Shown piece by piece: positions 1-8,331 of a stretch of 64,000 nt of DNA. Under the pieces are notes generated by a model. The model was not told the origin of the DNA and did not search any database. It worked only from the letters and a program-made list of their open reading frames with translations. This DNA is from Tubulanus polymorphus (lineage: Eukaryota; Nemertea; Palaeonemertea; Tubulaniformes; Tubulanidae). Position 1 is the stretch's first letter; each line of letters begins with the position of its first letter. The DNA lies in NCBI RefSeq assembly GCF_964204645.1, contig NC_134034.1:8985414-9049413 (forward strand). Reading direction: 5' to 3'. Both the position numbers and the translations under genes were made by a program.

Positions 1-198
1 ATATAAATATTTATCAAATATTCTACTATCAGAAGGAGTAGAAATAACAATATTTTCACCATTTTTATTAACATTTTTATTACTTATTTTTTCTTTTACA
101 GCTTTTTTATATTCTTGTGATTTAATTCCTAATTGCCGAGACCATTCAATTTGTTTCTGAGTTCTCGGTTTTTTCTTCACTTCTTTCACCTCGCTCAT
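1..198 (-). CDS. Lysine-rich small Polinton protein (3' part outside window)
   Basis: The frame is open from an ATG at 198 to the window edge (66 codons visible). The product begins with a basic KKKPR-type stretch followed by QKQIEW and is rich in Lys. The P2 protein at 39420-39770 has the same opening (KKKPR..KQI.W.R.LG) and continues into a hydrophobic segment, so a C-terminal membrane anchor is likely beyond the edge. The start lies in a TAATAAATG context like other genes of the element. Its first 53 bases overlap the end of the preceding gene; the P2 counterparts overlap by 8 bases. The function is unknown. Confidence 0.6.
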   Translation of the reverse strand, partial: MSEVKEVKKKPRTQKQIEWSRQLGIKSQEYKKAVKEKISNKNVNKNGENIVISTPSDSRIFDKYLY

Positions 199-736
199 TT
201 ATTATAGAAATATTTTTACTTTCAATATTTGAAAATGTTATAACCCCGGTTGACAATAATGTCATAAATCCACCTAATTGAAATGATAAATATCCAATCC
301 ATTTATTTAATTCAGTCATAACTAAATAATCATTTTTTAAATCGGAATATAATCTATTTTCATCTTCAATTGGTAGTATATAATTACATAATTTACTATA
401 ACCTTTTACTACATTTTCTGATATCGCGTCATTAATTCTAGCTGTTCTCGCGGCTTCATAAATCTTAAATAATCTAATAATTTCATCTGATTTCATTGTG
501 TCTAATTCATTATAAGTTAAATTTTTACTGACAAAATTTTTACATTTTCCAGATGCTATTAATATTTCTAATTGATGTTTACAATAAAGATAATATTCAT
601 AATTATTATTTGTTGTAACATTATTTAAAGCACCATCATCTGGAGTTAATTTTGTTTCTGTTATTCCTAAATCATCTAAAGTTTTTTCAATTGGAACATC
701 ACCATTTTTAGATTTTATTTTCTTTTCACCTCCCAT
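146..736 (-). CDS. Conserved Polinton protein, 196 aa, one hydrophobic segment
   Basis: I do not recognise a named family. The N-terminal third is polar, the middle is charged, and residues about 146-172 form a hydrophobic, Gly-rich stretch (YLSFQLGGFMTLLSTGVITF) that could span a membrane. The homologue in P2 is at 39763-40377 (204 aa) and conserves the hydrophobic segment, the YCKH..LE motif and a LYSDLKNDYLVMTEL motif. In both elements it precedes the Lys-rich small gene and overlaps it, so the two are probably expressed together. The start is set by a TATATAAATG motif. A structural or virion membrane role is only an inference. Confidence 0.65.
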   Translation of the reverse strand: MGGEKKIKSKNGDVPIEKTLDDLGITETKLTPDDGALNNVTTNNNYEYYLYCKHQLEILIASGKCKNFVSKNLTYNELDTMKSDEIIRLFKIYEAARTARINDAISENVVKGYSKLCNYILPIEDENRLYSDLKNDYLVMTELNKWIGYLSFQLGGFMTLLSTGVITFSNIESKNISIINERGERSEEKTENSETN

Positions 737-749
737 TTATATAACAAAC

Positions 750-1018
750 AAATTAGTTGTGTTGTTGCAACTAGAATTCAACTAGAATTTAACTAGAATT
801 CAACTAGATTAACAAGCTAGTTGAAATATTGTTGTTTTTGTTTATTTCTAGTTACATTATAGTTGATTTTTGTTTCAACTACTAACAACTAGAATTCAAC
901 TAGAATGTAACTAGAATTAAACTAGATTAACAAGCTAGTTAAAATATTGTTAAATCTATTTGATTTTTGTTACAACTACTAATAACTAGAATTCAACTAG
1001 ATTAACAAGCTAGTTGAA
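750..1018. repeat. Iterated CTAGTTGAA / TTCAACTAG repeats between P1 genes
   Basis: This non-coding gap between the 196-aa gene and the ATPase gene holds many copies of ACTAGAATTCAACTAG and its complement CTAGTTGAA, in roughly three blocks. Each block contains AGATTAACAAGCTAGTTGAA. Many copies are themselves near-palindromes. The matching gap in P2 (40381-40620) holds related CTAGCTAGTTGAAG and ACTAGTA motifs. The pattern resembles clustered protein-binding iterons; whether it is an origin, enhancer or terminator cannot be told from sequence. Confidence 0.6.
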
Positions 1019-1019
1019 T

Positions 1020-1628
1020 TTAAATAAATTCATATTTAAATGGGTGTTGTAATCTAAATAGTAATTTTGATCTTTTAATATTTTTCAACTTATCCATATA
1101 TTCATTATGTAAATCATGTGGAATAATATCATTTTCCTCAAGTGCATTTTTCATCGATTTTCTATCTTTATTGTAGAATAAAACTAGAAATCTAATGTTT
1201 TCTCTAAAGTCTTTAACAATTGAATTATATTTTTGATTTAAAACCCAAGTTGTTATCCCAAAATGTCTGCCAGAAAAAGCTAAATAACATAACTCACTTT
1301 CTCTAACTTTTGAATCATGTAGATTAGCACAATCATCTATGATAAATAATGTATTTGATCCTTTATAAATATCAATTGCTATTTTTATACAATTATCTAA
1401 ATTTTCTTTTACTGTTTTAGGATCTAATATAATAAATTTATTATTTCTAGTAATATTTCTATCATAAGTTTGATTAAATTCATATGTTGGACAAAATAAT
1501 ACTATATTATCAAAATAGTTTTTGTAAACAGTTTCTAGTAAATTTAATATGAAGTGTGTTTTACCACAATTTGTTACACCAGAAATTAACATATTATGAG
1601 GCTCAAATATGAATAATTCCTTATTCAT
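1020..1628 (-). CDS. A32-like genome-packaging ATPase
   Basis: This is a P-loop ATPase of the FtsK/HerA-related A32 type that would pump the viral-type genome into capsids. A Walker A motif GVTNCGKT lies at residues 17-24 and a Walker B motif LFIIDD at 94-99. They are followed by a sensor-like region with TTWVLNQ, typical of Polinton and virophage packaging ATPases. At 202 aa it is close to a minimal A32 core. It begins one base after the integrase stop codon, in an ATATATAAATG motif, so the two genes are adjacent and probably co-transcribed. The P2 orthologue (37691-38302) has the same motifs but a late nonsense codon. Confidence 0.88.
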   Translation of the reverse strand: MNKELFIFEPHNMLISGVTNCGKTHFILNLLETVYKNYFDNIVLFCPTYEFNQTYDRNITRNNKFIILDPKTVKENLDNCIKIAIDIYKGSNTLFIIDDCANLHDSKVRESELCYLAFSGRHFGITTWVLNQKYNSIVKDFRENIRFLVLFYNKDRKSMKNALEENDIIPHDLHNEYMDKLKNIKRSKLLFRLQHPFKYEFI

Positions 1629-2756
1629 TTATATATTTTTAATTTTACTTGATAATATCCATTCATTGAATTTATCTGGCCATCCAACCCATTTTACTAA
1701 AGAATATTCTTTTCTTTTAACAGTTTTTGTTTTTAGTACTTTTTCAATTTTATATTCTTGTTCTAGATTTTCAGTAGTTAAACTTAATTCTTCTTCGTAA
1801 AAGTAGCCATCAACTTCTTCACCATCTAAATCTTCTAATTTATAGACATATGGGTTTGTTGTTATTACCTTTTTTATTTTGTATATTTCTCTAGTAAAAT
1901 TTCGATCGTATCCTTTGTCAAATATCTTTTTATACTTAGAAATTCTAACATTTTGACCAACTTTAAATTTAGGTTCACCAAAATCATCTACAAGAAATGC
2001 TCCATATAAATTATTCCAAACAATTTCAGCATTTTCAGGTTTTCTAGCATCAATAGGTTTCATTCCAATAGAAGAATGATAAGAATTATTATATCCTTCT
2101 ATAAATTTTGGTAAAACATCAATCCATTTATAAGTATTATTTGCTGTGAAATATTTTGATATTCTTGTTCTCAATGTTCTATTAAATCGTTCAACAACTG
2201 CTGCTTTTTTATCCGATTTTGTTGAAAAATATTTAATATTATGAAAATCTAAAAGTCTATGAACTAATGAATTATCAAATTCTTTTCCATCATCAAATTG
2301 AATTTTTTCTGGTTTTAGTTTACCACCTGAAAGAAATTTTCGTAAAACATGTGATTTTTGTGCAGCATCTTTTCTATAAAGCGGGAAGCTCCATACATAA
2401 CGACTAAAAATATCAATTATATTCAATATCCACCAATAATCATTATTATCTTTTTTAAGATTTTTCATATCAATTAAATCTCCTTGCCACTGTTGATCTA
2501 CATAACTTACCATAGTTTTACGAGTTTTATATTTTCTAACAATTTTTTTATGTGTTGTATATGTTGGTTGTTCTAACATAAATTCATTTATATCTTTGTA
2601 TTTAACTAAATTTTGTGGGATTATCTTATCTAATTTATCTTGTTTTACTTTACGCCATATATTTTTAGTAGAAGAATAAGCAACCGAACTCTCAGGGTTG
2701 TAATATAAATTTCTTAAATATTGTTCTTTAGTATTAGGAGTTTTTTTACCACTCAT
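1629..2756 (-). CDS. Retroviral-type DDE integrase with C-terminal chromodomain
   Basis: This 375-aa protein catalyses integration of Polinton DNA. The catalytic acids are visible as D93 (WQGDLIDM), D155 (IQFDDGKEF) and E189 (VVERFNRT). The C-terminus at about 332-372 is a chromodomain-like segment (YKIEKVLKTK...YSLVKWVGW...NEWIL), as in Polinton and some Gypsy integrases, where it may steer insertion to chromatin marks. The N-terminal 80 residues are poorly conserved against P2. No frame damage is seen. It lies between the capsid and ATPase genes; in P2 the integrase/ATPase pair is inverted relative to the capsid genes. Confidence 0.93.
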   Translation of the reverse strand: MSGKKTPNTKEQYLRNLYYNPESSVAYSSTKNIWRKVKQDKLDKIIPQNLVKYKDINEFMLEQPTYTTHKKIVRKYKTRKTMVSYVDQQWQGDLIDMKNLKKDNNDYWWILNIIDIFSRYVWSFPLYRKDAAQKSHVLRKFLSGGKLKPEKIQFDDGKEFDNSLVHRLLDFHNIKYFSTKSDKKAAVVERFNRTLRTRISKYFTANNTYKWIDVLPKFIEGYNNSYHSSIGMKPIDARKPENAEIVWNNLYGAFLVDDFGEPKFKVGQNVRISKYKKIFDKGYDRNFTREIYKIKKVITTNPYVYKLEDLDGEEVDGYFYEEELSLTTENLEQEYKIEKVLKTKTVKRKEYSLVKWVGWPDKFNEWILSSKIKNI

Positions 2757-2786
2757 TTATATATCCTTAATTTTAACTTTATATTT

Positions 2787-4040
2787 CTAATATTGAACAC
2801 TATCTAATTGTGAATTTACAATATTTAATTGTGCGTCAGATATAATATAAATATGCATTTTAAATGAACTTTTTAAATGAACTTTTAACTTTTTCATGAA
2901 TAATTGTATTCCATCTTTAGTGTTCTGTAGTTTTTTTCCAGAACCATGTAATGAATTATCTTCAGTTGTTCTAAAATCTAACCATAATGCATATTTATTA
3001 CCAGTATAATAATCAATTTGATTAATATTACAATTTTCAGATGATTTCACTTTTTCGTTCATAAAATGTTTTCTAATTTCTGGCCATTGATCAATCATTC
3101 TCATTCCTTGGCAAAATATTTTATTCGCTATACCTTCGATAGTTATTTCTACTTTTGTTATTTCAGGATTATAATAATTGTCAACATTTATTGCGCCATT
3201 AGTATACGTTCCAATGGTAAAAAATATTAATATACCTTTAATAGATCTTCTAGGAAAGTTAATATTCTCATTAATTATTTCATCATTTGCATTAATAGTT
3301 ACAGTTTTAAATTTATCAATATAATCATATAATAATGAAAACCCTTGATTGTATTGAGTTTGAATTATACTTGCAATATTTTCATCAGTTACTGTATCAT
3401 ATTCTAAACATATATTCGATAATTTATAACTCATATCTTTAACAACGCTAGATAATACAATTTCATTTACAGGAGCAAATGTTATCTCAAATATAATATC
3501 TTCTTGAATTGCGTATTTATATAAAGGTGCATTATTATTTATCAATTCAATATCTAATGGAATTTTATATTTGCTTCCATATATACTTTTTATCAATTTA
3601 TCTACATCATTTGTTAATATTGCGCTATTAGCTTCTGATCTTAATTTATTTTGGTTTTCTGATTGGATTCCTTGAAATATCATATTATTTCTGTTTTCTT
3701 TAGTTAACCATAAATCTTTATAATGCATAAATAAATTATAATCATCTAATGAGAAAACTGTTTCTGGACCAATCTTTATTGTTAACTTTTTAATCAAATA
3801 TCTTCCAACATTATCAACGACATAATTATTATTATTACCGATTACTTTTATATCGGCTGATAAATAAATACTGTTTGGAACATAAAAAGTATTTTGTGTT
3901 AATCGAGGAATTCTAACATATAAAATTTCATCGGGATTAATATTTGAAGGGTTATGAGTAATTATATGATGTGATCTTTCTGCTTTAATAGCATTAGATA
4001 TTCTAGAAATCTTAGAAGGACTTATATAACTCCCACTCAT
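2787..4040 (-). CDS. Candidate major capsid protein (double jelly-roll type)
   Basis: This 417-aa protein is the best candidate for the Polinton major capsid protein. It opens with short basic and Ser-rich residues, then LYVRIPRLTQNTFYVPNSIYLSADI, an NVGRYLIKKLTIKIG block and DLWLTKENRNNMIFQGIQ, an arrangement I associate with Polinton capsid proteins; most of the rest is beta-strand-like. The P2 copy (35161-36409) is closely similar but carries two frameshifts. The gene starts at a textbook motif of this element (ATTTTTTTGTTTAATAAATG) and is followed by the integrase. The assignment rests on motif memory and genomic position, and a structure prediction would settle it. Confidence 0.72.
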   Translation of the reverse strand: MSGSYISPSKISRISNAIKAERSHHIITHNPSNINPDEILYVRIPRLTQNTFYVPNSIYLSADIKVIGNNNNYVVDNVGRYLIKKLTIKIGPETVFSLDDYNLFMHYKDLWLTKENRNNMIFQGIQSENQNKLRSEANSAILTNDVDKLIKSIYGSKYKIPLDIELINNNAPLYKYAIQEDIIFEITFAPVNEIVLSSVVKDMSYKLSNICLEYDTVTDENIASIIQTQYNQGFSLLYDYIDKFKTVTINANDEIINENINFPRRSIKGILIFFTIGTYTNGAINVDNYYNPEITKVEITIEGIANKIFCQGMRMIDQWPEIRKHFMNEKVKSSENCNINQIDYYTGNKYALWLDFRTTEDNSLHGSGKKLQNTKDGIQLFMKKLKVHLKSSFKMHIYIISDAQLNIVNSQLDSVQY

Positions 4041-4060
4041 TTATTAAACAAAAAAATTAA

Positions 4061-5497
4061 TTATTTATTTTTTATCATATTCACTAAACCAAAAATAATA
4101 GCACTTACAACTGTGATTAAAAATAAAATAATATGTTCAGCAGCAAAGTTAATAATGTTTCCTGCAGATTTCAATATAAAACCAACAATTGAAGCAATAA
4201 CTCCTGGTAAAGCTGCAGCAGATTTCTTTGATAGTTCCCATAAATATTTTGCTAATTTCTTTAAACCATCTTTAACTTTATCTTGTATAGAATTATTATC
4301 ATTCGGGGGTTTATCCGGTTTATTGGGAGTAGGAGTAGATTTCAAAGCATTTGATATAGCTAAACCAATTGTTGTAAATAACATAGTTACAGCTGTTAGA
4401 ATTGAAAGAATTGTTATTCCTTCTAATTTGAATAATAACTTTATTCTATCTTTCAATGATATTCTAGAATCTGGTTTTATTAGAAATCTTTTAAAAACAT
4501 CTTTTAATCTATCAATATTATAATCATATGATTTTAATAATGATTTAATTTCTTCTTTTTGTAATTCTATGTTATATTTTAAATCATCTTTTTCTTTTTC
4601 TAAACGAAATTCTTTTTGCCTATATTCTATTTCATCAATTACTTGATGATCTAAATCAGACTTTAATTGTTCTATTTCTTTATTTTTATCAGTTAATTCT
4701 TTTTCTAAAGTTCTAATTTTTTGATCTCTTATACTTTTATTATGTACAATTTTATCAGCTTCATTTCTTATACTAATAATTTCTCTAATTGCTTCATCAG
4801 AAAATATATTTAAATCTTCTAATTGTTGATCTGTTGCATCAAGTAATCCATTTGGTAAAAGTTTTTCAGTTTGAACTTCTCTTGAATTAGGTTTACTAGT
4901 TTTGGAATTAATAACTTCTTTAGGAATTTTTTTTTGTCTTAAATTTTCATTAATTATCTCAAAAAATTTAGCATTTCTTTGTTTAAATTCTTTTATATTA
5001 TAATCTCTTTCTTCTTGTGTAACATCAGTTATAACATCATCAATGATTTTCTTAATTCTATCTGGTTTAAATAAATTAAAAGTTGATTGTGTTATTATTT
5101 TATCGCTACTTTTAAGATTTGAAATCTTAAAATAATAGTCGCCTTTCAATTTCCAATAATAATCACCATTTAAATATTTTAAATCTTTTACTAAATAATT
5201 CATACCTTTATTTGTTATATTGAAACCAGATCTTTTTAATATTGGTTTAAATTCATGAATAATTTCATTATAATTGTATTCTTTTTCTGTTATTTCTGGT
5301 ACTTCATTTTCAATACTTATCTTTGAACGTGTTTTATCAATATATTGAGGTGTAGTTAAATTAGAATTATATGCTGATTCATCATTATTATCAATATTAG
5401 TTTCATTAAAATCGGATCGTGGTTCATCATCAATATATCCTTCATTATCATTTCCCATTTCTCCCATTTCATAATCTTCTCCACCTTCTACATCCAT
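4061..5497 (-). CDS. Polinton coiled-coil and membrane protein, 478 aa
   Basis: The N-terminal 40 residues are strongly acidic. Residues about 240-320 are heptad-like and charged (coiled coil). The C-terminal third has a hydrophobic helix (ITILSILTAVTMLFTTIGLAI), a Pro-rich linker (STPTPNKPDKPP), then an Ala/Gly-rich helix (AAALPGVIASIVGFILKSAG) and a final hydrophobic helix (ILFLITVVSAIIFGLV). This C-terminal layout recurs in animal Polintons, but its function is not established. The P2 homologue (33686-35140) is intact and nearly identical in the C-terminal part. The start is at ATTTTTTTATTATATAAATG. A virion membrane or capsid-associated role is an inference. Confidence 0.75.
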   Translation of the reverse strand: MDVEGGEDYEMGEMGNDNEGYIDDEPRSDFNETNIDNNDESAYNSNLTTPQYIDKTRSKISIENEVPEITEKEYNYNEIIHEFKPILKRSGFNITNKGMNYLVKDLKYLNGDYYWKLKGDYYFKISNLKSSDKIITQSTFNLFKPDRIKKIIDDVITDVTQEERDYNIKEFKQRNAKFFEIINENLRQKKIPKEVINSKTSKPNSREVQTEKLLPNGLLDATDQQLEDLNIFSDEAIREIISIRNEADKIVHNKSIRDQKIRTLEKELTDKNKEIEQLKSDLDHQVIDEIEYRQKEFRLEKEKDDLKYNIELQKEEIKSLLKSYDYNIDRLKDVFKRFLIKPDSRISLKDRIKLLFKLEGITILSILTAVTMLFTTIGLAISNALKSTPTPNKPDKPPNDNNSIQDKVKDGLKKLAKYLWELSKKSAAALPGVIASIVGFILKSAGNIINFAAEHIILFLITVVSAIIFGLVNMIKNK

Positions 5498-5513
5498 TTA
5501 TATAATAAAAAAA

Positions 5514-5855
5514 TTAAAATTTAAAATATAACATTCCTCCGATTACAATTCCTATACAAGTTATAGCTAATTTAGTATTTTCATGGGATTTATTATCATC
5601 ATTTAGTTTAATTATATCATGTTGAATTTTATTAGTTCTATTATTTTCTGTAGTATTGTAATCTTTTATTTTGGAATCATTATCCAATTTAATATTCTTA
5701 GTTTTAGTTTCAGTTGATTGAATATGTTTTTTATTTTTTTCACCTTCCATTAATTTTGGAGCAGTAATAATCTTTTTATTTATATCATTTAATCCAAATG
5801 AATTATTTATTGTTGCAGTTTTAATTAGATTATTATAACCAATTATATTTCCCAT
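5514..5855 (-). CDS. C-terminal part of an interrupted Polinton protein, 113 aa, membrane-anchored
   Basis: The segment has a polar Lys/Asn-rich body and a C-terminal hydrophobic tail (LAITCIGIVIGGMLYF). It is in the same reading frame as the gene at 5925-6815: from the stop at 5925-5927 to this ATG the frame is open for 23 codons. Unlike almost every other gene in P1, this ATG lacks a TAAATG motif and reads TATTAAAGATGGG. The best reading is that it is not an independent gene but the tail of a longer ancestral protein, cut off here by one AAA-to-TAA change. In P2 the equivalent junction is broken differently, by a 1-base deletion. Confidence 0.6.
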   Translation of the reverse strand: MGNIIGYNNLIKTATINNSFGLNDINKKIITAPKLMEGEKNKKHIQSTETKTKNIKLDNDSKIKDYNTTENNRTNKIQHDIIKLNDDNKSHENTKLAITCIGIVIGGMLYFKF

Positions 5856-5924
5856 CTTTAATACTAAATCATTAGAAATAATTAATAGATTAGGGCCTAT
5901 ACAATAATTTAGTCTTACATGAGA

Positions 5925-6815
5925 TTAATCTAAATAATTTTGATATCTTATAATGTTTTCTGGAATCGATCTATTTTTATCATCATGTATGGAATCTTCA
6001 AATAAAACTTTAAACTGTTTCTGCGCATCGAATGAAGTGTTATCATTTCCAATTATTGGGGATCTTGTTTCAACTTGAGCGCCTAGAATACATATCAAAT
6101 AAATTCTAATAGATTGATTTATTCTTTGTATACCTGATTTTGTAAAACCTTCACCATTTTCTAAAATGAAATTAACCCAACCATTATTATTATCAATTTT
6201 ATAATTATGATAAGCTGAAATTCTATGCATATAATCAATTCTTTTTATTTCAAACTCTTCACCAACACCTTGCAATTTACCATGCGCTCTAAAATCGGAA
6301 TTAATATTTATATTAAATTCATTACATATTTTATAAAACTTGGATATATTAATATTATTATCCAATTCTTTAAAATATTTAGACCCGGGTAAAGGACATT
6401 CTAATTCATTTAATATTATTCTGATTTGAAAATATGTGTGAAATCTAAATATTGTGTGAATTAATTTTAAATCAGAATACTTCAAATTTTTATCTAAGTT
6501 ATTTAAATGATCATTCCAACTTATTCCACATCCTGTTGTTGCACAATAAACAGCAAAATCTAATTGGTTCTGCCAATACTTCATATTAGATTTTACTTTA
6601 TATATATGATATTCATCTCGAGTAAAAGTAACTTCATATGTATTAAATATATTTTCCATTTTAGAAATAAAAAACTGTGATTCATTAACATAAATTTCTA
6701 AATTAGTTAATGAATTTAAAACTATATTTTTATATGTAATGTTTTTCTTAAAATCTATTGCTGGAATATTATATTTAATTGATTTATTATATTGGAAAGC
6801 TTTTGGAAACCCCAT
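5925..6815 (-). pseudogene. Conserved Polinton protein with CATTGCGISW motif, truncated by a nonsense codon
   Basis: The 296 visible residues include NQLDFAVYCATTGCGISW (about residue 77-95), a YFQIRIILNELECPLPG block, GEGFTKSGIQRINQSIR and FDAQKQFKVLFEDSI. I associate these with a conserved but uncharacterised Polinton/adintovirus protein. The frame ends at a TAA at 5925-5927 where P2 has AAA, and the P1 frame then stays open through the 5514-5855 segment. P1 also lacks a stretch present in P2 (around P2 32800-32990), replaced by unrelated residues. The start is at AATTTTTTAATTATATAAATG. It is probably a structural protein, but this is not proven. Confidence 0.65.
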
Positions 6816-6831
6816 TTATATAATTAAAAAA

Positions 6832-7266
6832 TTAATAATTTATTAATTCTTTTAATAATTTATCTTGTTCTTCAACTGTTATATGACCATTTAAACTTAT
6901 TATATAATCTAGTGTGTTCTTTAATTTATTAATTTCTTATATATTAGTTTTGATTTTTTCTTTATTACTTTTTATATTTAATTTTGAACTTATACCAGTT
7001 AAAACACTTGAACTTAATCCTAATACACCAATTGATATAGCTAAAGGTGTTAATGGACTAAATATTGCTAGAAATGTTATTACAGAACTAATTGTAACCG
7101 AACCACTTATAATCAAATAATATATAATTTTACTTTTTAAATATTTTTTCTTTTTTATCTTTAAGTCACTTTCAAATTCTAATATTTGTTTTTCTAAATA
7201 TGTTTTTAATTTAGTTTTATTTATATCATGAGGAATAATATCAATACTATCAACTTTATCTTCCAT
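6832..7266 (-). pseudogene. Small Polinton membrane protein with one internal stop
   Basis: The first 109 codons give a charged N-terminus, a Lys-rich middle (DLKIKKKKYLKSK) and two hydrophobic segments (YLIISGSVTISSVITFLAIF and PLAISIGVLGLSSSVLTGI). A TAA at 6937-6939 ends the frame where P2 has AAA. Beyond it the frame stays open for 34 more codons resembling P2 (NTLDYI.SLNGHITVEEQDKL.KELINY) and ends at 6832. The full ancestral protein was therefore about 144 residues. Similar small two-helix proteins recur in animal Polintons without a known function. The start lies at ATTTTTATTCTAAATAAATG. Confidence 0.65.
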
Positions 7267-7285
7267 TTATTTAGAATAAAAATTA

Positions 7286-7708
7286 CTAATTAGTAAACTT
7301 ATAAGCAATAAATATAACAATAACAGTTCCACCTAAAATCCATATTATTTCATATTTCTGTTGTTCTTTACTTGGGGTATAATAATCTGATAATTTAGGT
7401 TTGTATAGATGTAATTTTTCTTTATTTGTTACTGCGTTATATAAACTCATTGCATCATCAACTGATTGAAAATCTCTATGTGAAATCTTCTGATCATATA
7501 ATTCTTTATTGATGTAATCCATATAGTTTTGCCTCTTTTCTCTATATTCTTCTGCAGCTTTATTGTATTTCTCTAACGCTAAGTTATGTCTTCTTTGTTC
7601 TCCTAATGAACTATTTTTATCAATATGTTTAAATAAATAACCACCACCAGTAAATGCTAAAGCGTTAACAATTGCCGATCCTATAATAGTTATAATTGCA
7701 GAAGCCAT
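7286..7708 (-). CDS. Small conserved Polinton membrane protein, 140 aa
   Basis: An N-terminal hydrophobic helix with a Gly-rich end (IVNALAFTGGGYLF, residues about 12-27) is followed by a long charged helical region (SSLGEQRRHNLALEKYNKAAEEYREKR) and a C-terminal hydrophobic anchor (IIWILGGTVIVIFIAYKF). The P2 copy at 31411-31833 is also 140 aa and almost identical. The ALAFTGGGYLF..LDK pattern is one I associate with animal Polintons. It is probably a virion or assembly membrane protein. The start motif is ATTTTTTTTGCTAAATAAATG. Confidence 0.78.
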   Translation of the reverse strand: MASAIITIIGSAIVNALAFTGGGYLFKHIDKNSSLGEQRRHNLALEKYNKAAEEYREKRQNYMDYINKELYDQKISHRDFQSVDDAMSLYNAVTNKEKLHLYKPKLSDYYTPSKEQQKYEIIWILGGTVIVIFIAYKFTN

Positions 7709-7736
7709 TTATTTAGCAAAAAAAATTACACACTTC

Positions 7737-7958
7737 TTATATGGGAGGAATATATTTTTGTTTTTCCAAATAATCAATAGTTAAATTAGATAAAGTAACT
7801 GCTAACGTTAATTTCAAAATATCATTTATATCAAATCTATCAACATTAACACTTCCCATTTTGAATACTTTTTTTAATACCATTGAATAACCAACCGTTC
7901 CAACTGATAGTAATGCGCCATTATATAATCCAGTTATTATCCACTTATTATCACTCAT
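7737..7958 (-). CDS. Small conserved Polinton membrane protein, 73 aa
   Basis: This short protein has a hydrophobic N-terminal half (ITGLYNGALLSVGTVGYSMVL) and a second apolar stretch (DILKLTLAVTLSNLTIDYL), ending in a KQKYIPPI tail. P2 encodes the same 73-aa protein (31165-31386) with one residue changed near the C-terminus, which argues strongly that it is a real gene despite its size. Its ATG directly abuts the stop codon of the upstream 118-aa gene, so the TTTTTTT-GATAAATAAATG motif is also the coding end of that gene. Confidence 0.75.
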   Translation of the reverse strand: MSDNKWIITGLYNGALLSVGTVGYSMVLKKVFKMGSVNVDRFDINDILKLTLAVTLSNLTIDYLEKQKYIPPI

Positions 7959-8315
7959 TTATTTATCAAAAAAATTACTATCATCAAAATATTTAGTTAA
8001 CTTAGTGATGATTATTTCAACATTTATTTCATTACTAGTTTCATTTGTATATATTTCAATTATTATTTTTTTGATATCATCGATGATAAAATCTTCATCT
8101 AATTCATAAAATCTTAAAGATTCTCTAATTAAATTAGTAATCTTTTCTACATTAAAAGTTTCTTTATCTATTGTTGTTTCATACTCAAATGTTGTTTCAT
8201 TAGAAAATGCAATATTTTTGATATGTGTAATTACATCATTCATATTAAATTTCATTTCTTTCTCACGTTTAAAATCAAAACCAAAACATATACTCGGTCC
8301 AACAGTTATATTCAT
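7959..8315 (-). CDS. Uncharacterised 118-aa Polinton protein
   Basis: I recognise no family. The protein is acidic and predicted mostly helical, with an opening GPSICFGFDF motif and evenly spaced Ile/Asn-rich segments; no transmembrane helix is evident. The P2 copy (30808-31164) is clearly homologous but carries an in-frame stop. The start motif is ATTTTTTCATTATATAAATG. The C-terminal residues SNFFDK are encoded by the promoter-like T-run of the next gene. Position between penton and small membrane protein genes, the same in both elements, suggests a structural or assembly role. Confidence 0.6.
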   Translation of the reverse strand: MNITVGPSICFGFDFKREKEMKFNMNDVITHIKNIAFSNETTFEYETTIDKETFNVEKITNLIRESLRFYELDEDFIIDDIKKIIIEIYTNETSNEINVEIIITKLTKYFDDSNFFDK

Positions 8316-8331
8316 TTATATAATGAAAAAA

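Noticed and set aside
4113-4523. Plus-strand ORF inside the P1 membrane protein gene (also 34081-35196 minus in P2)
   Set aside because: They are antisense shadows of well-conserved coding sequence, with no domain of their own.
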